Shown: one piece after another, positions 1 to 9,225 of the stretch
Layout: every line of letters starts with the position of its first letter
Numbering within the stretch: the stretch's first letter is position 1
Source: Notolepis coatsorum
Taxonomy: Eukaryota; Chordata; Actinopteri; Aulopiformes; Paralepididae
Assembly: GCA_963971535.1 (NCBI GenBank)
Contig: CAXASK010002058.1
Span: 68,607 to 132,606 of the forward strand
Direction: 5' to 3'
DNA: 64,000 bases
Notes under the pieces: generated by a model
The model's input: only the letters and a program-made list of their open reading frames with translations
Database searches by the model: none
Told to the model about the DNA's origin: nothing
Program-made: the position numbers and the translations under genes

Positions 1-39
1 CTGTTAAAATGAGCAAAAACAAGGAAAGGGTATTCCCAG
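1..39. other. Left flank of the LTR element
   Basis: Short non-coding flank. Its last four bases (36-39, CCAG) recur at 4080-4083 directly after the right LTR, so they are the left half of the target-site duplication. Confidence 0.7.
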
Positions 40-1002
40 TGTGACGTACCTGGGTACGTGGGTTGGTCATTACCATTATTACTGTATTTATGACACCTTC
101 TGAACATCAGGTTAGTATATTTAATGTGTTATGTTTTGTATATGATGTGTGTGTGTGTGACATGAGAGCTAATGCTGTCTCTTCTCTCCCTGTCAGGTGC
201 TGCCCATCCCTACTGAAGAGTGCTGATTGCCTAATGAATGACAGCTGATTGCAATCACCTCGAGAGGGATGGGTAGCCAAATACCTGACAGCACACACAC
301 GTCTGGGGCGCCTCATTCTCAGTCAATTGCTAGTGACCAGAGTAGAGTGAGGTTGCCATTGTTCGTTACATGTTTGTGGGAGATATATATATTGCTGGCC
401 ATCTTGGATTCATCCTACACCGTGAGCTATGTGGTTAGAGTGGTGTTCACCCTACACTCCAAACATTGGGGTTAGAGTGGTGTTCATCCTACACTGTGAG
501 CGGCATGGTTAGAGTGGTGTTTCTTTGTTTGTCCAGGTGAGTTTAAGTATATATATGTAGATCTTGTTGGCCTTCTTAGATTCATCCTACACCGTGAGCT
601 GTATGGTTAGAGTGGTGGTTCATCCTACACTCCAAACATTGGGGTTAGAGTGGTGTTCATCCTACACTGTGAGCGGCATGGTTAGAGTGGTGTTTCTTTG
701 TTTATCCAGACTTGTTTATTATTATACTTACCTTGTTTGTTCTCCCCTTATCCCTCTCCCTGTTTGTTCATTGTTGTGAGTTGTTTTTTCCCTTTGTGGC
801 CGATCTAAACATCAGTGGAGGTTTCAATTCCTACCCGGCATAATAAATATCATTTACTATTTTTGGAACAACGTCTTGTGTTTGTTATTACCTACCTGCC
901 CGGGACTATTTTGAAAACATTTACTGAGAGAGGCTGTTTCTGTTCATGTACAGCCTGCTCCAGACACCATTCGGTGCGGTCGTTAGACCTTCGTACATGA
1001 CA
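40..1002 (+). repeat. 5' long terminal repeat (963 bp)
   Basis: It matches 3148-4079 over its whole length apart from small indels and substitutions. It starts TGTGACGTAC and ends GTACATGACA. TATATA runs lie near 384-394 and 548-556, and an AATAAA polyadenylation signal is at 842-847. The middle (about 407-705) contains short internal repeats built on a GGTTAGAGTGGTGTT module followed by CATCCTACAC. Small open frames such as 815-1000 recur identically in the other LTR and are not genes. Confidence 0.88.
842..847 (+). promoter_or_regulatory. AATAAA polyadenylation signal in 5' LTR
   Basis: A canonical AATAAA about 155 bp before the LTR end. The same hexamer lies at the equivalent place in the right LTR (3919-3924). 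The position suits an R-region poly(A) signal. Confidence 0.5.
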
Positions 1003-1020
1003 TGGGGGCTCGTCAGTTTG
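1003..1020 (+). other. Primer-binding site, tRNA-Pro type
   Basis: TGGGGGCTCGTC begins at the base directly after the 5' LTR. These 12 bases equal the first 12 of the well-known tRNA-Pro primer-binding site of many vertebrate retroelements; the next six bases differ. Its exact abutment to the LTR supports the role of minus-strand priming. Confidence 0.65.
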
Positions 1021-1548
1021 CACAATTGTATAGTTCCTTGTTGTTATGTGACATGTGGACTTGTCGATTGGAGCGTGTCAGGTAGGTTACGTTTTTTCAT
1101 TTGGTAAGTTATATTATTATCCATTTTTCCGTGCTGCACACTTGACTGTTGTAAACCATTGTTGTAAGTTATGCTCTTAACCATTCTATTTTTTTCCACA
1201 TAGGTAAAGGGTGGATCACCTGCTTGGTTAGGGGGAGGGGGGCACGCGTCGTCTATTCCGGTGGAGTGCGCAATGAAATCGGTAAGCGACTGAAGTTATG
1301 TGTAGTCCTCATTCCGCTAGGGAAGTAGTTTAGACAGGGTAGTTAGTGTTACCCAGTGTGATCCTAATTAGGTGGTTAGAACCGACATTTATTGTTTTCA
1401 TGAATGTTAGATGTGGATATTGAATCGAATTGGTCAGGGTGTCATACTGCATAATGTGGCTGTTGAGTGTTGCACAGGGACATTATTGAGTACTATAGGT
1501 GAGTGGCTATTTTGTGGGGCTTATTGAAGTCTGATTCGGTGTAGTATT
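1021..1548 (+). other. Leader-like non-coding part of the LTR element
   Basis: This follows the primer-binding site. No long open frame and no recognisable gag sequence are visible. It is probably the untranslated leader joined to a deleted gag region. Confidence 0.5.
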
Positions 1549-1607
1549 GTGGGTAGTATTGTGTGTTGCTACGGGAGTATACTTTCTTTCATAACTATAT
1601 TCTGTGG

Positions 1608-1794
1608 TACAGAGTACAGAGTACACACCGTGCAGGGTGCAGAGTACAGAGTACAGGGTACAGAGTGCAGAGTGCAGAGTGCAGAGTACAGAGTGCAGAG
1701 TACAGAGTGCAGAGTACAGAGTGCAGAGTGCAGAGTGCAGAGTACAGAGTGCAGAGTACAGAGTGCAGAGTACGGAGTACAGAGTACAGAGTGC
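1608..1794. repeat. 7-bp minisatellite AGAGTAC/AGAGTGC
   Basis: About 26 tandem heptamers of the form AGAGTRC run without interruption except for a few variants at the left edge. Reading in three frames over 21 bp gives the repeating Gln-Ser/Arg-Val peptides seen in several overlapping frames. It directly precedes the protease-like remnant, so the expansion lies inside, or replaced part of, the element's coding region. Confidence 0.9.
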
Positions 1795-1795
1795 A

Positions 1796-2406
1796 TCCTG
1801 GCTGATGTCTTACCGCTAAATGAAGACTCTTACTGTCAGTCTAGTGCGATGGTAAGAGGTATAGAAATGGGGTGTATGCGCGTTCCGTTGCATAAGGTGC
1901 ATGTACAGTCAGATCTTATCACTGGTTGTTTTCCGGTCGCCGTTCGCCCATGTTTCCCTGTGGAGGGCGTTGAGTTTATCATGGGGAACGATATTGCTGG
2001 GGAGAGTGTGATCCCTGTGTTGGAGGTGGAAAACGCTCCATTAACTGACTTGTGTTGTGATGAATTGATTAATAATCACCCCAATGTTTTTTCTACTTGT
2101 GTTGTCACCAAGGCACGGGACAGGAAGCGAACTCAAGCTTTGGCGTTGAGTGACTCTGTCAGTAGCGAGGCTATCGCTGAGGACAGGGGGCCATCTATTG
2201 GAAGGATGGAAGAGGTTGCTGTAAGTAGCGTTCAGGGGAAGCTGGTAATTCCCAAGTCTGCTGGCGTTTCACTACCACAGACTCGTCAAGCATTGATCAC
2301 TGCTCAGCACAGTGATTCCTGCCTATCAAGTTGTTTTGCGGCAGTGGCCAGTGCTACTGCTAGTAGGAAACGGACTTTTGTGATAGAGGGGGTGTTGCAC
2401 ATCTAG
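1796..2406 (+). pseudogene. Gypsy retropepsin-region remnant
   Basis: An open frame runs through the minisatellite from 1549 and ends at the TAG at 2404-2406; only the part after the repeat looks like real protein. From about 1849 it encodes MVRGIEMG, then VPLHKVHVQSDLITG, then PVEGVEFIMGNDIAGE. This resembles the C-terminal half of the aspartic protease of fish Ty3/Gypsy Pol, where a hydrophobic strand leads into an (I/L)LGNDLAG-like motif. Next comes a VFSTCVVTKARDRK stretch like the linker that precedes reverse transcriptase. The catalytic Asp-Thr/Ser-Gly part is missing; the minisatellite occupies its place. The frame stops before any reverse-transcriptase motif. I am fairly sure it is a retrotransposon fragment and moderately sure of the Gypsy assignment. 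It cannot encode an active enzyme. Confidence 0.6.
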
Positions 2407-3138
2407 ACCGGGTGTTTATCGACTAAAGGATTTGAAAGGAGACTTTGGAGAGAAATGGGTAATTTGATGCTGTAGACTCCAGTTAACAATCAGAATTACT
2501 TCTACTGAAACCATTGAGGTGTGGAGAAGACTGGAATACAAAGCGTCAAATTGTGTTGCCGATGATATGTGGACATTACATGTAAATGATGGCACGTGAC
2601 CATGTGTAGTCTGCTAATTTAGATATTGCTAAAACTTGTAATAGTGGGGGACGCCAAATCAGGGGGTGCATCCGGCTCCCCTGCGCTCCATTCCGGACAT
2701 GGGGGAACCTTTTGAACATGTGTCTGTCATCTGCCTAAAACAAGGGCGGAAAATCATTACATGTTGACAATTATATGTGGTTCCACCCGTTTCCCGGAGG
2801 TGATACCTCTGAGGAAGGTTATTGTTCCAGCCGGTACCAAGGTTCTAATTTGAGTGGCATCATTTTGGATCCTGACCATGTTGTTTTTTGTGACGCAACA
2901 GGAGAGAAGATTGTTTCCCTGTGTGCTGTCCTGTTAAGCGCGATGAGCTGATTTTTTGTGTTTTATTTGTTTTCCCAGGAAGTTTCCAGTTTGTTGTCTC
3001 CTGTTGACAGGACGTATCGGCGGTGCGGCCTGTCAAAGTAGAGGTTGTTGTTGTTTCTGTTTTTCCTGGTGGGTGGTACTAATCGGATGTTGGGTAATAA
3101 GTAATAATGTTTTGCTAACCCTACAGGTTCGCTCTTAT
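2407..3138 (+). other. Non-coding 3' interior of the LTR element
   Basis: About 730 bp between the protease remnant and the polypurine tract. Short frames on either strand are interrupted and resemble nothing I recognise. The reverse transcriptase, RNase H and integrase genes expected here are gone. Confidence 0.6.
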
Positions 3139-3147
3139 GGGGGGAGG
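3139..3147 (+). other. Polypurine tract
   Basis: GGGGGGAGG abuts the first base of the 3' LTR. Its purine-only composition and exact position fit the plus-strand primer of reverse transcription. Confidence 0.7.
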
Positions 3148-4079
3148 TGTGACGTACCTGGGTACGTGGGTTGGTCATTACCATTATTACTGTATTTATG
3201 ACACCTTCTGAACATCAGGTTAGTATATTTAATGTGTTATGTTTTGTATATGATGTGTGTGTGTGTGTGTGAACATGAGAGCTAATGCTGTCTCTTCTCT
3301 CCCTGTCAGGTGCTGCCCATCCCTACTGAAGAGTGCTGATTGCCTAATGAATGACAGCTGATTGGCAATCACCTCGAGAGGGATGGGTAGCCAAATACCT
3401 GACAGCACACACACGTCTGGGCGCCTCATTCTCAGTCAATTGCTAGTGACCAGAGTAGAGTGAGGTTGCCATTGTTCGTTACATGTTTGTGGGAGATATA
3501 TATATTGCTGGCCATCTTGGATTCATCCTACACCGTGAGCTATATGGTTAGAGTGGTGTTCACCCTACACTCCAAACATTGGGGTTAGAGTGGTGTTCAT
3601 CCTACACTGTGAGTGGCATGGTTAGAGTGGTGTTTCTTTGTTTGTCCAGGTGAGTTTAAGTATATATATATGTAGATCTTGTTGGCCTTCTTAGATTCAT
3701 CCTACACCGTGAGCTGTATGTTTAGAGTGGTGTTCATCCTACACTGTGAGCGGCATGGTTAGAGTGGTGTTTCTTTGTTTATCCAGACTTGTTTATTATT
3801 ATACTTACCTTGTTTGTTCTCCCCTTATCCCTCTCCCTGTTTGTTAATTGTTGTGGGTTGTTTTTTCCCTTTGTGGCCAATCTAAACATCAGTGGAGGTT
3901 TCAATTCCTACCCGGCATAATAAATATCATTTACTATTTTTGGAACAACGTCTTGTGTTTGTTATTACCTACCTGCCCGGGACTATTTTGAAAACATTTA
4001 CTGAGAGAGGCTGTTTCTGTTCATGTACAGCCTGCTCCAGACACCATTCGGTGCGGTCGTTAGACCTTCGTACATGACA
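3148..4079 (+). repeat. 3' long terminal repeat (932 bp)
   Basis: A direct copy of 40-1002. It lacks one roughly 38-bp internal repeat module present near 615-655 of the left LTR, and it has a longer TG run near 3255-3270 and several single-base differences. AATAAA is at 3919-3924. The divergence between the two LTRs shows that the insertion is not very recent. Confidence 0.88.
3919..3924 (+). promoter_or_regulatory. AATAAA polyadenylation signal in 3' LTR
   Basis: Same hexamer and local context as 842-847 in the left LTR. In the 3' LTR this would be the functional transcript-ending signal. Confidence 0.5.
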
Positions 4080-4271
4080 CCAGTAACTTAACAAACAAGT
4101 GCAAAAAATACAGTTCTAGAACAAGTATTTTAATTTTTTCTATATTCAAGAAAGTGGAAAGGAACCCAACATTTTCAATTGTCTGCACACAATCGTTGTT
4201 TTGTTATTCCAAGATGGCATTTGAACTGAATTTTGGAAAAAACAGGTATTCCTGGTCACCTGAGTTAGGGT
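4080..4271. other. Short single-copy-looking spacer
   Basis: AT-rich sequence to the right of the LTR element, starting with the second CCAG of the target duplication. At 4245-4260 it carries a GGTATTCCTGGTCACC stretch like the motifs clustered at 5590-5850. No gene is visible. Confidence 0.5.
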
Positions 4272-5390
4272 TCACCACCATGCCCCTAGTCAGTCTACAC
4301 CACCACCATGCCCCTAGTCAGTCTACACCACCACCATGCCCCTAGTCAGTCTACACCACCATGCCCATAGTCAGTCTACACCACCATGCCCCTAGTCAGT
4401 CTACACCAACCTGCCCCTAGTCAGTCTACACCACCACCATGCCCCTAGTCAGTCTACACCACCACCATGCCCCTAGTCAGTCTACACCACCACCATGCCC
4501 CTAGTCAGTCTACACCACCACCATGCCCCTAGTCAGTCTACACCACCACCATGCTCCTAGTCAGTCTACACCACCACCATGCCCCTAGTCAGTCTACACC
4601 ACCATGCCCCTAGTCAGTCTACACCACCATGCCCCTAGTCAGTCTACACCACCATGCCCCTAGTCAGTCTACACCATCACCATGCTCCTAGTCAGTCTAC
4701 ACCACCACCATGCTCCTAGTCAGTCTACACCACCATGCCCCTAGTCAGTCTACACCACCACCATGCTCCTAGTCAGTCTACACCACCACCATGCCCCTAG
4801 TCAGTCTACACCACCATGCCCCTAGTCAGTCTACACCACCATGCCCCTAGTCAGTCTACACCACCATGCCCCTAGTCAGTCTACACCACCACCATGCTCC
4901 TAGTCAGTCTACACCACCACCATGCTCCTAGTCAGTCTACACCACCATGCCCCTAGTCAGTCTACACCACCACCATGCTCCTAGTCAGTCTGCACCACCA
5001 CCATGCCCCTAGTCAGTCTACACCACCATGCCCCTAGTCAGTCTACACCACCATGCCCCTAGTCAGTCTACACCAACCTGCCCCTAGTCAGTCTACACCA
5101 CCACCATGCCCCTAGTCAGTCTACACCACCACCATGCCCCTAGTCAGTCTACACCACCACCATGCCCCTAGTCAGTCTACACCACCACCATGCTCCTAGT
5201 CAGTCTACACCACCACCATGCCCCTAGTCAGTCTACACCACCACCATGCCCCTAGTCAGTCTACACCACCACCATGCCCCTAGTCAGTCTACACCACCAC
5301 CATGCCCCTAGTCAGTCTACACCACCACCATGCTCCTAGTCAGTCTACACCACCACCATGCCCCTAGTCAGTCTACACCACCATGCCACC
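4272..5390. repeat. 25/28-bp minisatellite
   Basis: About 40 tandem units built on CCATGCCCCTAGTCAGTCTA followed by one or two extra CAC/CCA triplets, giving unit lengths of 25 and 28 bp. Variants include CTCCTAGTCAG, CCCATAGTCAG and ACCTGCCCC. Blocks of units with the same variant order recur (for example near 4680-4800 and 4900-5010), so groups of units were duplicated together. Confidence 0.95.
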
Positions 5391-5444
5391 ATTCTATTAT
5401 ATATGCTAGCCTACCCCTGATAATATTAATACATTTAATTAATG
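5391..5444. other. AT-rich spacer
   Basis: Short AT-rich stretch between two tandem repeats. Nothing else is visible. Confidence 0.4.
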
Positions 5445-5582
5445 TGTTAGCTTGTAGCTAACGGCCTGGGCCTCCATGTTGTGTTGTTAGCTTGTAGCTT
5501 GTAGCTAACGGCCTGGGCCTCCATGATGTGTTGTTAGCTTGTAGCTTGTAGCTAACGGCCTGGGCCTCCATGATGTGTTAGC
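5445..5582. repeat. 47-bp tandem repeat, three copies
   Basis: The core TAACGGCCTGGGCCTCCATG occurs three times. ACGGCCTGGG starts at 5461, 5508 and 5555, an exact period of 47 bp. A shorter GTAGCTT/TTAGCTT duplication sits within the unit. Confidence 0.9.
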
Positions 5583-5589
5583 TTCAATT

Positions 5590-5844
5590 AATTAATTACC
5601 GGAATACATATAAGTTACCGTGAATACCTATATGGTAATAGTATTCCTGGTAACCTCTCCTTTTCACAAGTCACCGGAATACATATCAATATCTAAAGTT
5701 ACCGTGAATACCTATCAGGTTACGGGAATACCTATTTAGGTAACCAAGAATACCTAGGCATGGTATTCCTGGTACCTAAAGGTATTCTCGGTTACCCATA
5801 GGTTACGGGAATACCTTTCTCCAGTTACCGGGAATGCTTTACAG

Positions 5845-5848
<4 letters not shown>
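5590..5848. repeat. Cluster of GGAATACC/GGTATTCC and GGTTACC motifs
   Basis: About ten GAATACC or GGTATTCC octamers and several GTTACCG or GGTAACC motifs lie in both orientations at irregular spacing. An imperfect inverted repeat spans 5735-5780: TTTAGGTAACCA at one end and TGGTACCTAAA at the other, around a CTAGGCATG centre. It looks like a decayed short repeat or palindromic element; I do not recognise the family. Confidence 0.55.

Positions 5849-5918
<70 letters not shown>
5849..5918. repeat. (CT)n microsatellite
   Basis: An uninterrupted CT dinucleotide run of about 70 bp. Confidence 0.97.
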
Positions 5919-5921
<3 letters not shown>

Positions 5922-6020
5922 GAACTTTGTTTACGGGCAGGCTAAGTTAGCCAGGAACTCGTAGGAATAGGATCAAGGGCGTTGGTCCTACGGAATCGGT
6001 GCCTATGTTGAGGGGTATGA
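5919..6020. other. Spacer between microsatellites
   Basis: About 100 bp of ordinary mixed sequence. No gene or motif is recognised. Confidence 0.4.
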
Positions 6021-6113
6021 TTACTACCCTACTAACCCTCTCCTCTCCTCTCCTCTCTACTACCCTACTAACCCTCTCCTCTCCTCTCCTCTCCTCTCTA
6101 CTACCCTACTAAC
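6021..6113 (-). repeat. CTACCCTACTAACCCTCTCCT minisatellite, inverted arm
   Basis: Three units of CTACCCTACTAACC followed by CTCTCCT runs. They are the reverse complement of the long GGTTAGTAGGGTAGTAGAGA array at 6860-7472, so the two blocks form an inverted pair around the dinucleotide repeats. Confidence 0.85.
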
Positions 6114-6144
<31 letters not shown>

Positions 6145-6150
6145 CCTCTC

Positions 6151-6213
<63 letters not shown>

Positions 6214-6305
6214 TCTCTCTCTTTCTCTCTCTCTCACACACACACTCTTTCTCTCTCACACACTCTCTTTCTCTCTTTCTCTCTCTATCTCTCTCTCACA
6301 CTCTC
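6114..6305. repeat. (CT)n-rich low-complexity tract
   Basis: CT dinucleotide runs with CTCCTCTCC, TTTCTCTC and short ACACAC interruptions. Confidence 0.92.
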
Positions 6306-6363
6306 AGTGTGTTGTTCAGCAAAGCTGCTGCAGTCATCTTTCTTTTATATTTTATACTGCAGG
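6306..6363. other. Short unique island between microsatellites
   Basis: About 58 bp of non-repetitive sequence separates the CT tract from the CA tract. Open frames that start here continue only through the CA repeat and are artefacts. Confidence 0.5.
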
Positions 6364-6598
6364 CACCACACACACACACACACCACACACACACATACCA
6401 CACACACACACACATACCACACACACACACACACCACACACACACATACCACACACACACACACACACACACACCACACACACACATACCACACACACAC
6501 ACACAAAAACACATACAACACACACACCACACACACACACACACCACACACACCACACACAAACCACACACACCACACACACACACACCACACACACA

Positions 6599-6636
<38 letters not shown>

Positions 6637-6705
6637 ACACACACACACACACACTCACACACCACACACACACACCACACACACCACACACACACACACA
6701 CACCA

Positions 6706-6788
<83 letters not shown>

Positions 6789-6823
6789 ACACACCACACA
6801 CACCACACACACACACACACGCA

Positions 6824-6854
<31 letters not shown>

Positions 6855-6859
6855 CACAA
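6364..6859. repeat. (CA)n microsatellite with ACCACAC interruptions
   Basis: About 500 bp of CA dinucleotides broken regularly by an extra C (CCACAC) and occasional ATAC, AAAC, CTCAC or CGCAC. The poly(Thr-His) and poly(Cys-Val) frames on the two strands are products of the repeat. Confidence 0.97.
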
Positions 6860-7472
6860 CAGAGGAGAGGGTTAGTAGGGTAGTAGAGAGGAGAGGAGAG
6901 GGTTAGTAGGGTAGTAGAGAGGAGAGGAGAGGGTTAGTAGGGTAGTAGAGAGGAGAGGAGATGAGAGGGTTAGTAGGGTAGTAGAGAGGAGAGGGGAGGG
7001 TTAGTAGGGTAGTAGAGAGGAGAGGAGAGGGTTAGTAGGGTAGTAGAGAGGAGAGGAGATGAGAGGGTTAGTAGGGTAGTAGAGAGGAGAGGAGAGGAGA
7101 GGGTTAGTAGGGTAGTAGAGAGAGGAGAGGGTTAGTAGGGTAGTAGAGAGGAGAGGAGAGGGTTAGTAGGGTAGTAGAGAGGAGAGGGGTTAGTAGGGTA
7201 GTAGAGAGGAGAGGAGAGGAGAGGGTTAGTAGGGTAGTAGAGAGGAGAGGAGAGGGTTAGTAGGGTAGTAGAGAGGAGAGGAGAGGAGAGGGTTAGTAGG
7301 GTAGTAGAGAGGAGAGGGGTTAGTAGGGTAGTAGAGAGGAGAGGAGAGGAGAGGGTTAGTAGGGTAGTAGAGAGGAGAGGAGAGGGTTAGTAGGGTAGTA
7401 GAGAGGAGAGGAGAGGGGAGGGTTAGTAGGGTAGTAGAGAGGAGAGGAGAGGGGTTAGTAGGGTAGTAGAGT
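6860..7472 (+). repeat. Polypurine minisatellite GGTTAGTAGGGTAGTAGAGAGGAGAG
   Basis: About 18-20 units made of the invariant core GGTTAGTAGGGTAGTAGAGA and a variable number of GGAGA pentamers. Unit length therefore varies from roughly 30 to 40 bp. Almost no pyrimidines other than T occur on this strand. Its inverted counterpart is at 6021-6113. Confidence 0.95.
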
Positions 7473-7525
7473 TAGCGAAAATATGGCGTAATTAATAAAG
7501 TAACTAAAAAAAGAACACGTCCCCT
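7473..7525. other. Short flank before the TTAA element
   Basis: AT-rich single-copy-looking sequence ending ACGTCCCC just before the first TTAA. Confidence 0.4.
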
Positions 7526-8288
7526 TTAACACATTGGGCGCCATGGGTTATAGCCAGTCTGCCACCACTGTAAGCCTATGGAGATGTTTACCTTCTTTGC
7601 AGGGCTATAACTTGTTAAATTGTAATGCTATATTGACATTACTATGGCCCATTCAACATCGATTATCTATCGTTCAGGATGTGGGAACGTTATATTTTTT
7701 CATTCATACATTCATACACTGCGTGAAGGAAAGGGGGGGGGGGTCGTTTATAATTCCTTGATCGTCAGTAATGGCTTTATTTAGTATGGGTTGATATATT
7801 GATCAGATGGTTTGCAGTGAAATGAATAAACAATCGGGCTGAAAATAACGTTACTGTCCTCTTACCGTTCGCCAATGAGACTGGAGGAGAATGATCCCAA
7901 TTATTTGACGCCGATCTCCTAGATCCATTTCCGGTTTGTATGGCGCAATAAACGCCGAAATCATATAGATTATTACGTTTAGAAAGCGATCCAAATGCAC
8001 TATAGTATTTGTCTGGAGCCACGTAACAAGATCTGACTGCCGGAGGGATTTCCTCGACGCACCGATCACCACTTCCGGTAACTCGCCCGACCATCCACCA
8101 GGCAGCGGTATTGAGGCGTTGCAATCTCATAGAGGGTCCCGCTGCAGTCCGGAGGTTGGCTGGATGAATTATGAATGCCATGGCGAAAAAATTAAATATT
8201 GATCCCAAAAACGGCGTAAGTCGCTCTTGGCGTTCAACGCATGGCGGGCAAATGCGGCGTAACTCGTTCTTGGCGACCAATGTGTTAA
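7526..8288 (-). mobile_element. TTAA-ended non-autonomous element, copy 1 (piggyBac-like?)
   Basis: The left end reads TTAACACATTGGGCGCC (7526-7542). The reverse complement of the right end (8288 leftward) reads TTAACACATTGGTCGCC, so 16 of 17 bases match in inverted orientation and both ends finish in TTAA. TTAA-bounded ends are the hallmark of piggyBac-type elements; the family name is inferred from that alone. The interior (763 bp in total) has no transposase I recognise. A diverged, opposite-strand copy starts at 8366. Shared landmarks, read on the reverse strand here, include a CGCCAA-rich subterminal stretch, a CAATTGGAAT/AATAATTGGGAT stretch followed by GGTAAG, a TGACGATCA box, a 10-13-bp poly(C) run and a CCATAGTA...ATAGCCCTGCAAA block. 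The reverse-strand open frame at 7777-8340 crosses the terminal repeat and is unlikely to be a protein. Confidence 0.6.
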
Positions 8289-8365
8289 GGTCCAGCGTAA
8301 AACCACCGACAAAAACAGCGTCCTGTAATATAATGTTCAAACTTCCCCTTTAAGGTGAGTGTTTG
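8289..8365. other. Spacer between two head-to-head TTAA elements
   Basis: 77 bp between the right end of copy 1 and the start of copy 2. It contains CCCCTTTAAGG. No gene is visible. Confidence 0.4.
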
Positions 8366-9076
8366 TTAACTCAATCTGCGCCATTCACGTATATATACGT
8401 ATTTGCTCGCCAACCGCTGAACGCCAAGCATGCGTTATTTGGTCCGTTTTCCTTTTATTTATTTTTTATTCTATTCAGTGTCACGGACCTCTATGCTACC
8501 GTTAAAAGCCATACTGAGACCCTGAGAGTGCAGTACCGGCCAGATCCTGCTAGCTAGCAGTATCGCCCACCCTTTGAAACCCTGTTCCAGACTGTGTGTC
8601 ACATCTAATCTCGTCCAGGCGGAGAATTATGGTCCAGGCAAGTCTAGCGGTTCACCCGAGCACATTGGAACGCGTCCATGGCCCCTCGATGCATGTCTGG
8701 TGCCAGATTATGTCGGGGACCCGATGGACATCAATACTGGAAATCGCGATCAGACAATTGGAATATTCTTTTTGGAATAACCCGATCAAAGGTAAGGACT
8801 ATCTGACGTCAATTCGACCTTGATCCTACAATGATTTCATATGGATCCAGCTGATCAGCATGTGTAGTGTTCAAGACGTATGCTGTTGATGACGATCAGA
8901 GCATCAAAAAACTACCCCCCCCCCCCCTTAAATTCACATATCGCTCCATTACGCAGTTCCCAGGAATTAGCCAGTATCACTCTGAAACTATACAATATTC
9001 ACAACGGGATAACACGCAAACGTATACATGAACAAATGTATTCTTTTTTACATGTTGAACAAGGGATAGTTACTGT

Positions 9077-9084
9077 CAAATGAG
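9077..9084. repeat. hAT target-site duplication, left (CAAATGAG)
   Basis: Perfect 8-bp match to 13292-13299. Eight bases is the duplication length made by hAT transposases. Confidence 0.92.
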
Positions 9085-9100
9085 CAGTGTTGTGCTAGTT
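9085..9100 (+). repeat. hAT left terminal inverted repeat
   Basis: CAGTGTTGTGCTAGTT pairs with the right end (13276-13291 on the reverse strand), with perfect identity over the first eight bases and partial identity after. Confidence 0.85.
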
Positions 9101-9225
9101 ACTGAAAAATAGTAACTCAGTTACTTTACTAGTTACTTCATTTAAAAGTAACTTAGTTACTTTACTAGTTACTTACACCCAAAAGCAATGAGTTACTGTG
9201 AAAAGTAACTATTTAGTTACTTAAA
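9095..9225. repeat. hAT subterminal GTTACT repeats
   Basis: At least ten copies of AGTTACT/AGTAACT in both orientations within 130 bp of the left end. Equivalent GTTAC motifs (GCGTTACTGTAACGCGTTAC) occur at 13200-13275. Such subterminal repeats commonly bind hAT transposase. Confidence 0.7.

Larger units (their letters stand above)
40..4079 (+). mobile_element. Internally deleted Ty3/Gypsy-like LTR retrotransposon
   Basis: Two near-identical long repeats in direct orientation (40-1002 and 3148-4079) both begin TGTGAC and end ATGACA, giving the TGT...ACA ends of an LTR. CCAG flanks the element on both sides (36-39, 4080-4083), a 4-bp target duplication. A primer-binding-site-like sequence follows the left LTR and a polypurine run precedes the right LTR, which fixes the plus orientation. 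The interior is only about 2.1 kb, against the roughly 4-5 kb expected for gag-pol. I recognise only a protease-like remnant; reverse transcriptase, RNase H and integrase are absent. The family call rests on that remnant. The PBS and the 4-bp duplication would also fit a gammaretrovirus-like element, so the class is less certain than the LTR structure. It cannot move by itself. Confidence 0.85.

Noticed and set aside
815..1000. Identical 61-codon frames in both LTRs (also 3892-4077)
   Set aside because: The identity follows from LTR duplication. The frame lies over the polyadenylation region and has no domain.
1003..3147. A gammaretrovirus-like provirus, suggested by the tRNA-Pro primer site and 4-bp duplication
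   Set aside because: The only protein remnant resembles the Ty3/Gypsy protease of fish, and no envelope or retroviral gag sequence is seen. The alternative is kept only as a caveat.
6296..6906. Long open frames of poly(Thr-His) and poly(Cys-Val) on both strands
   Set aside because: They are translations of the (CA)n repeat, occur in several frames of both strands at once, and have no non-repeat protein.
6860..7472. Interstitial telomere array suggested by GGGTTAG motifs
   Set aside because: The unit is GGTTAGTAGGGTAGTAGAGA with GGAGA runs. TTAGGG never occurs in tandem.
7777..8340. Reverse-strand open frame of 187 codons as a possible gene
   Set aside because: It runs through the terminal inverted repeat of the TTAA element, overlaps another frame with equal claim, and matches no family I know.
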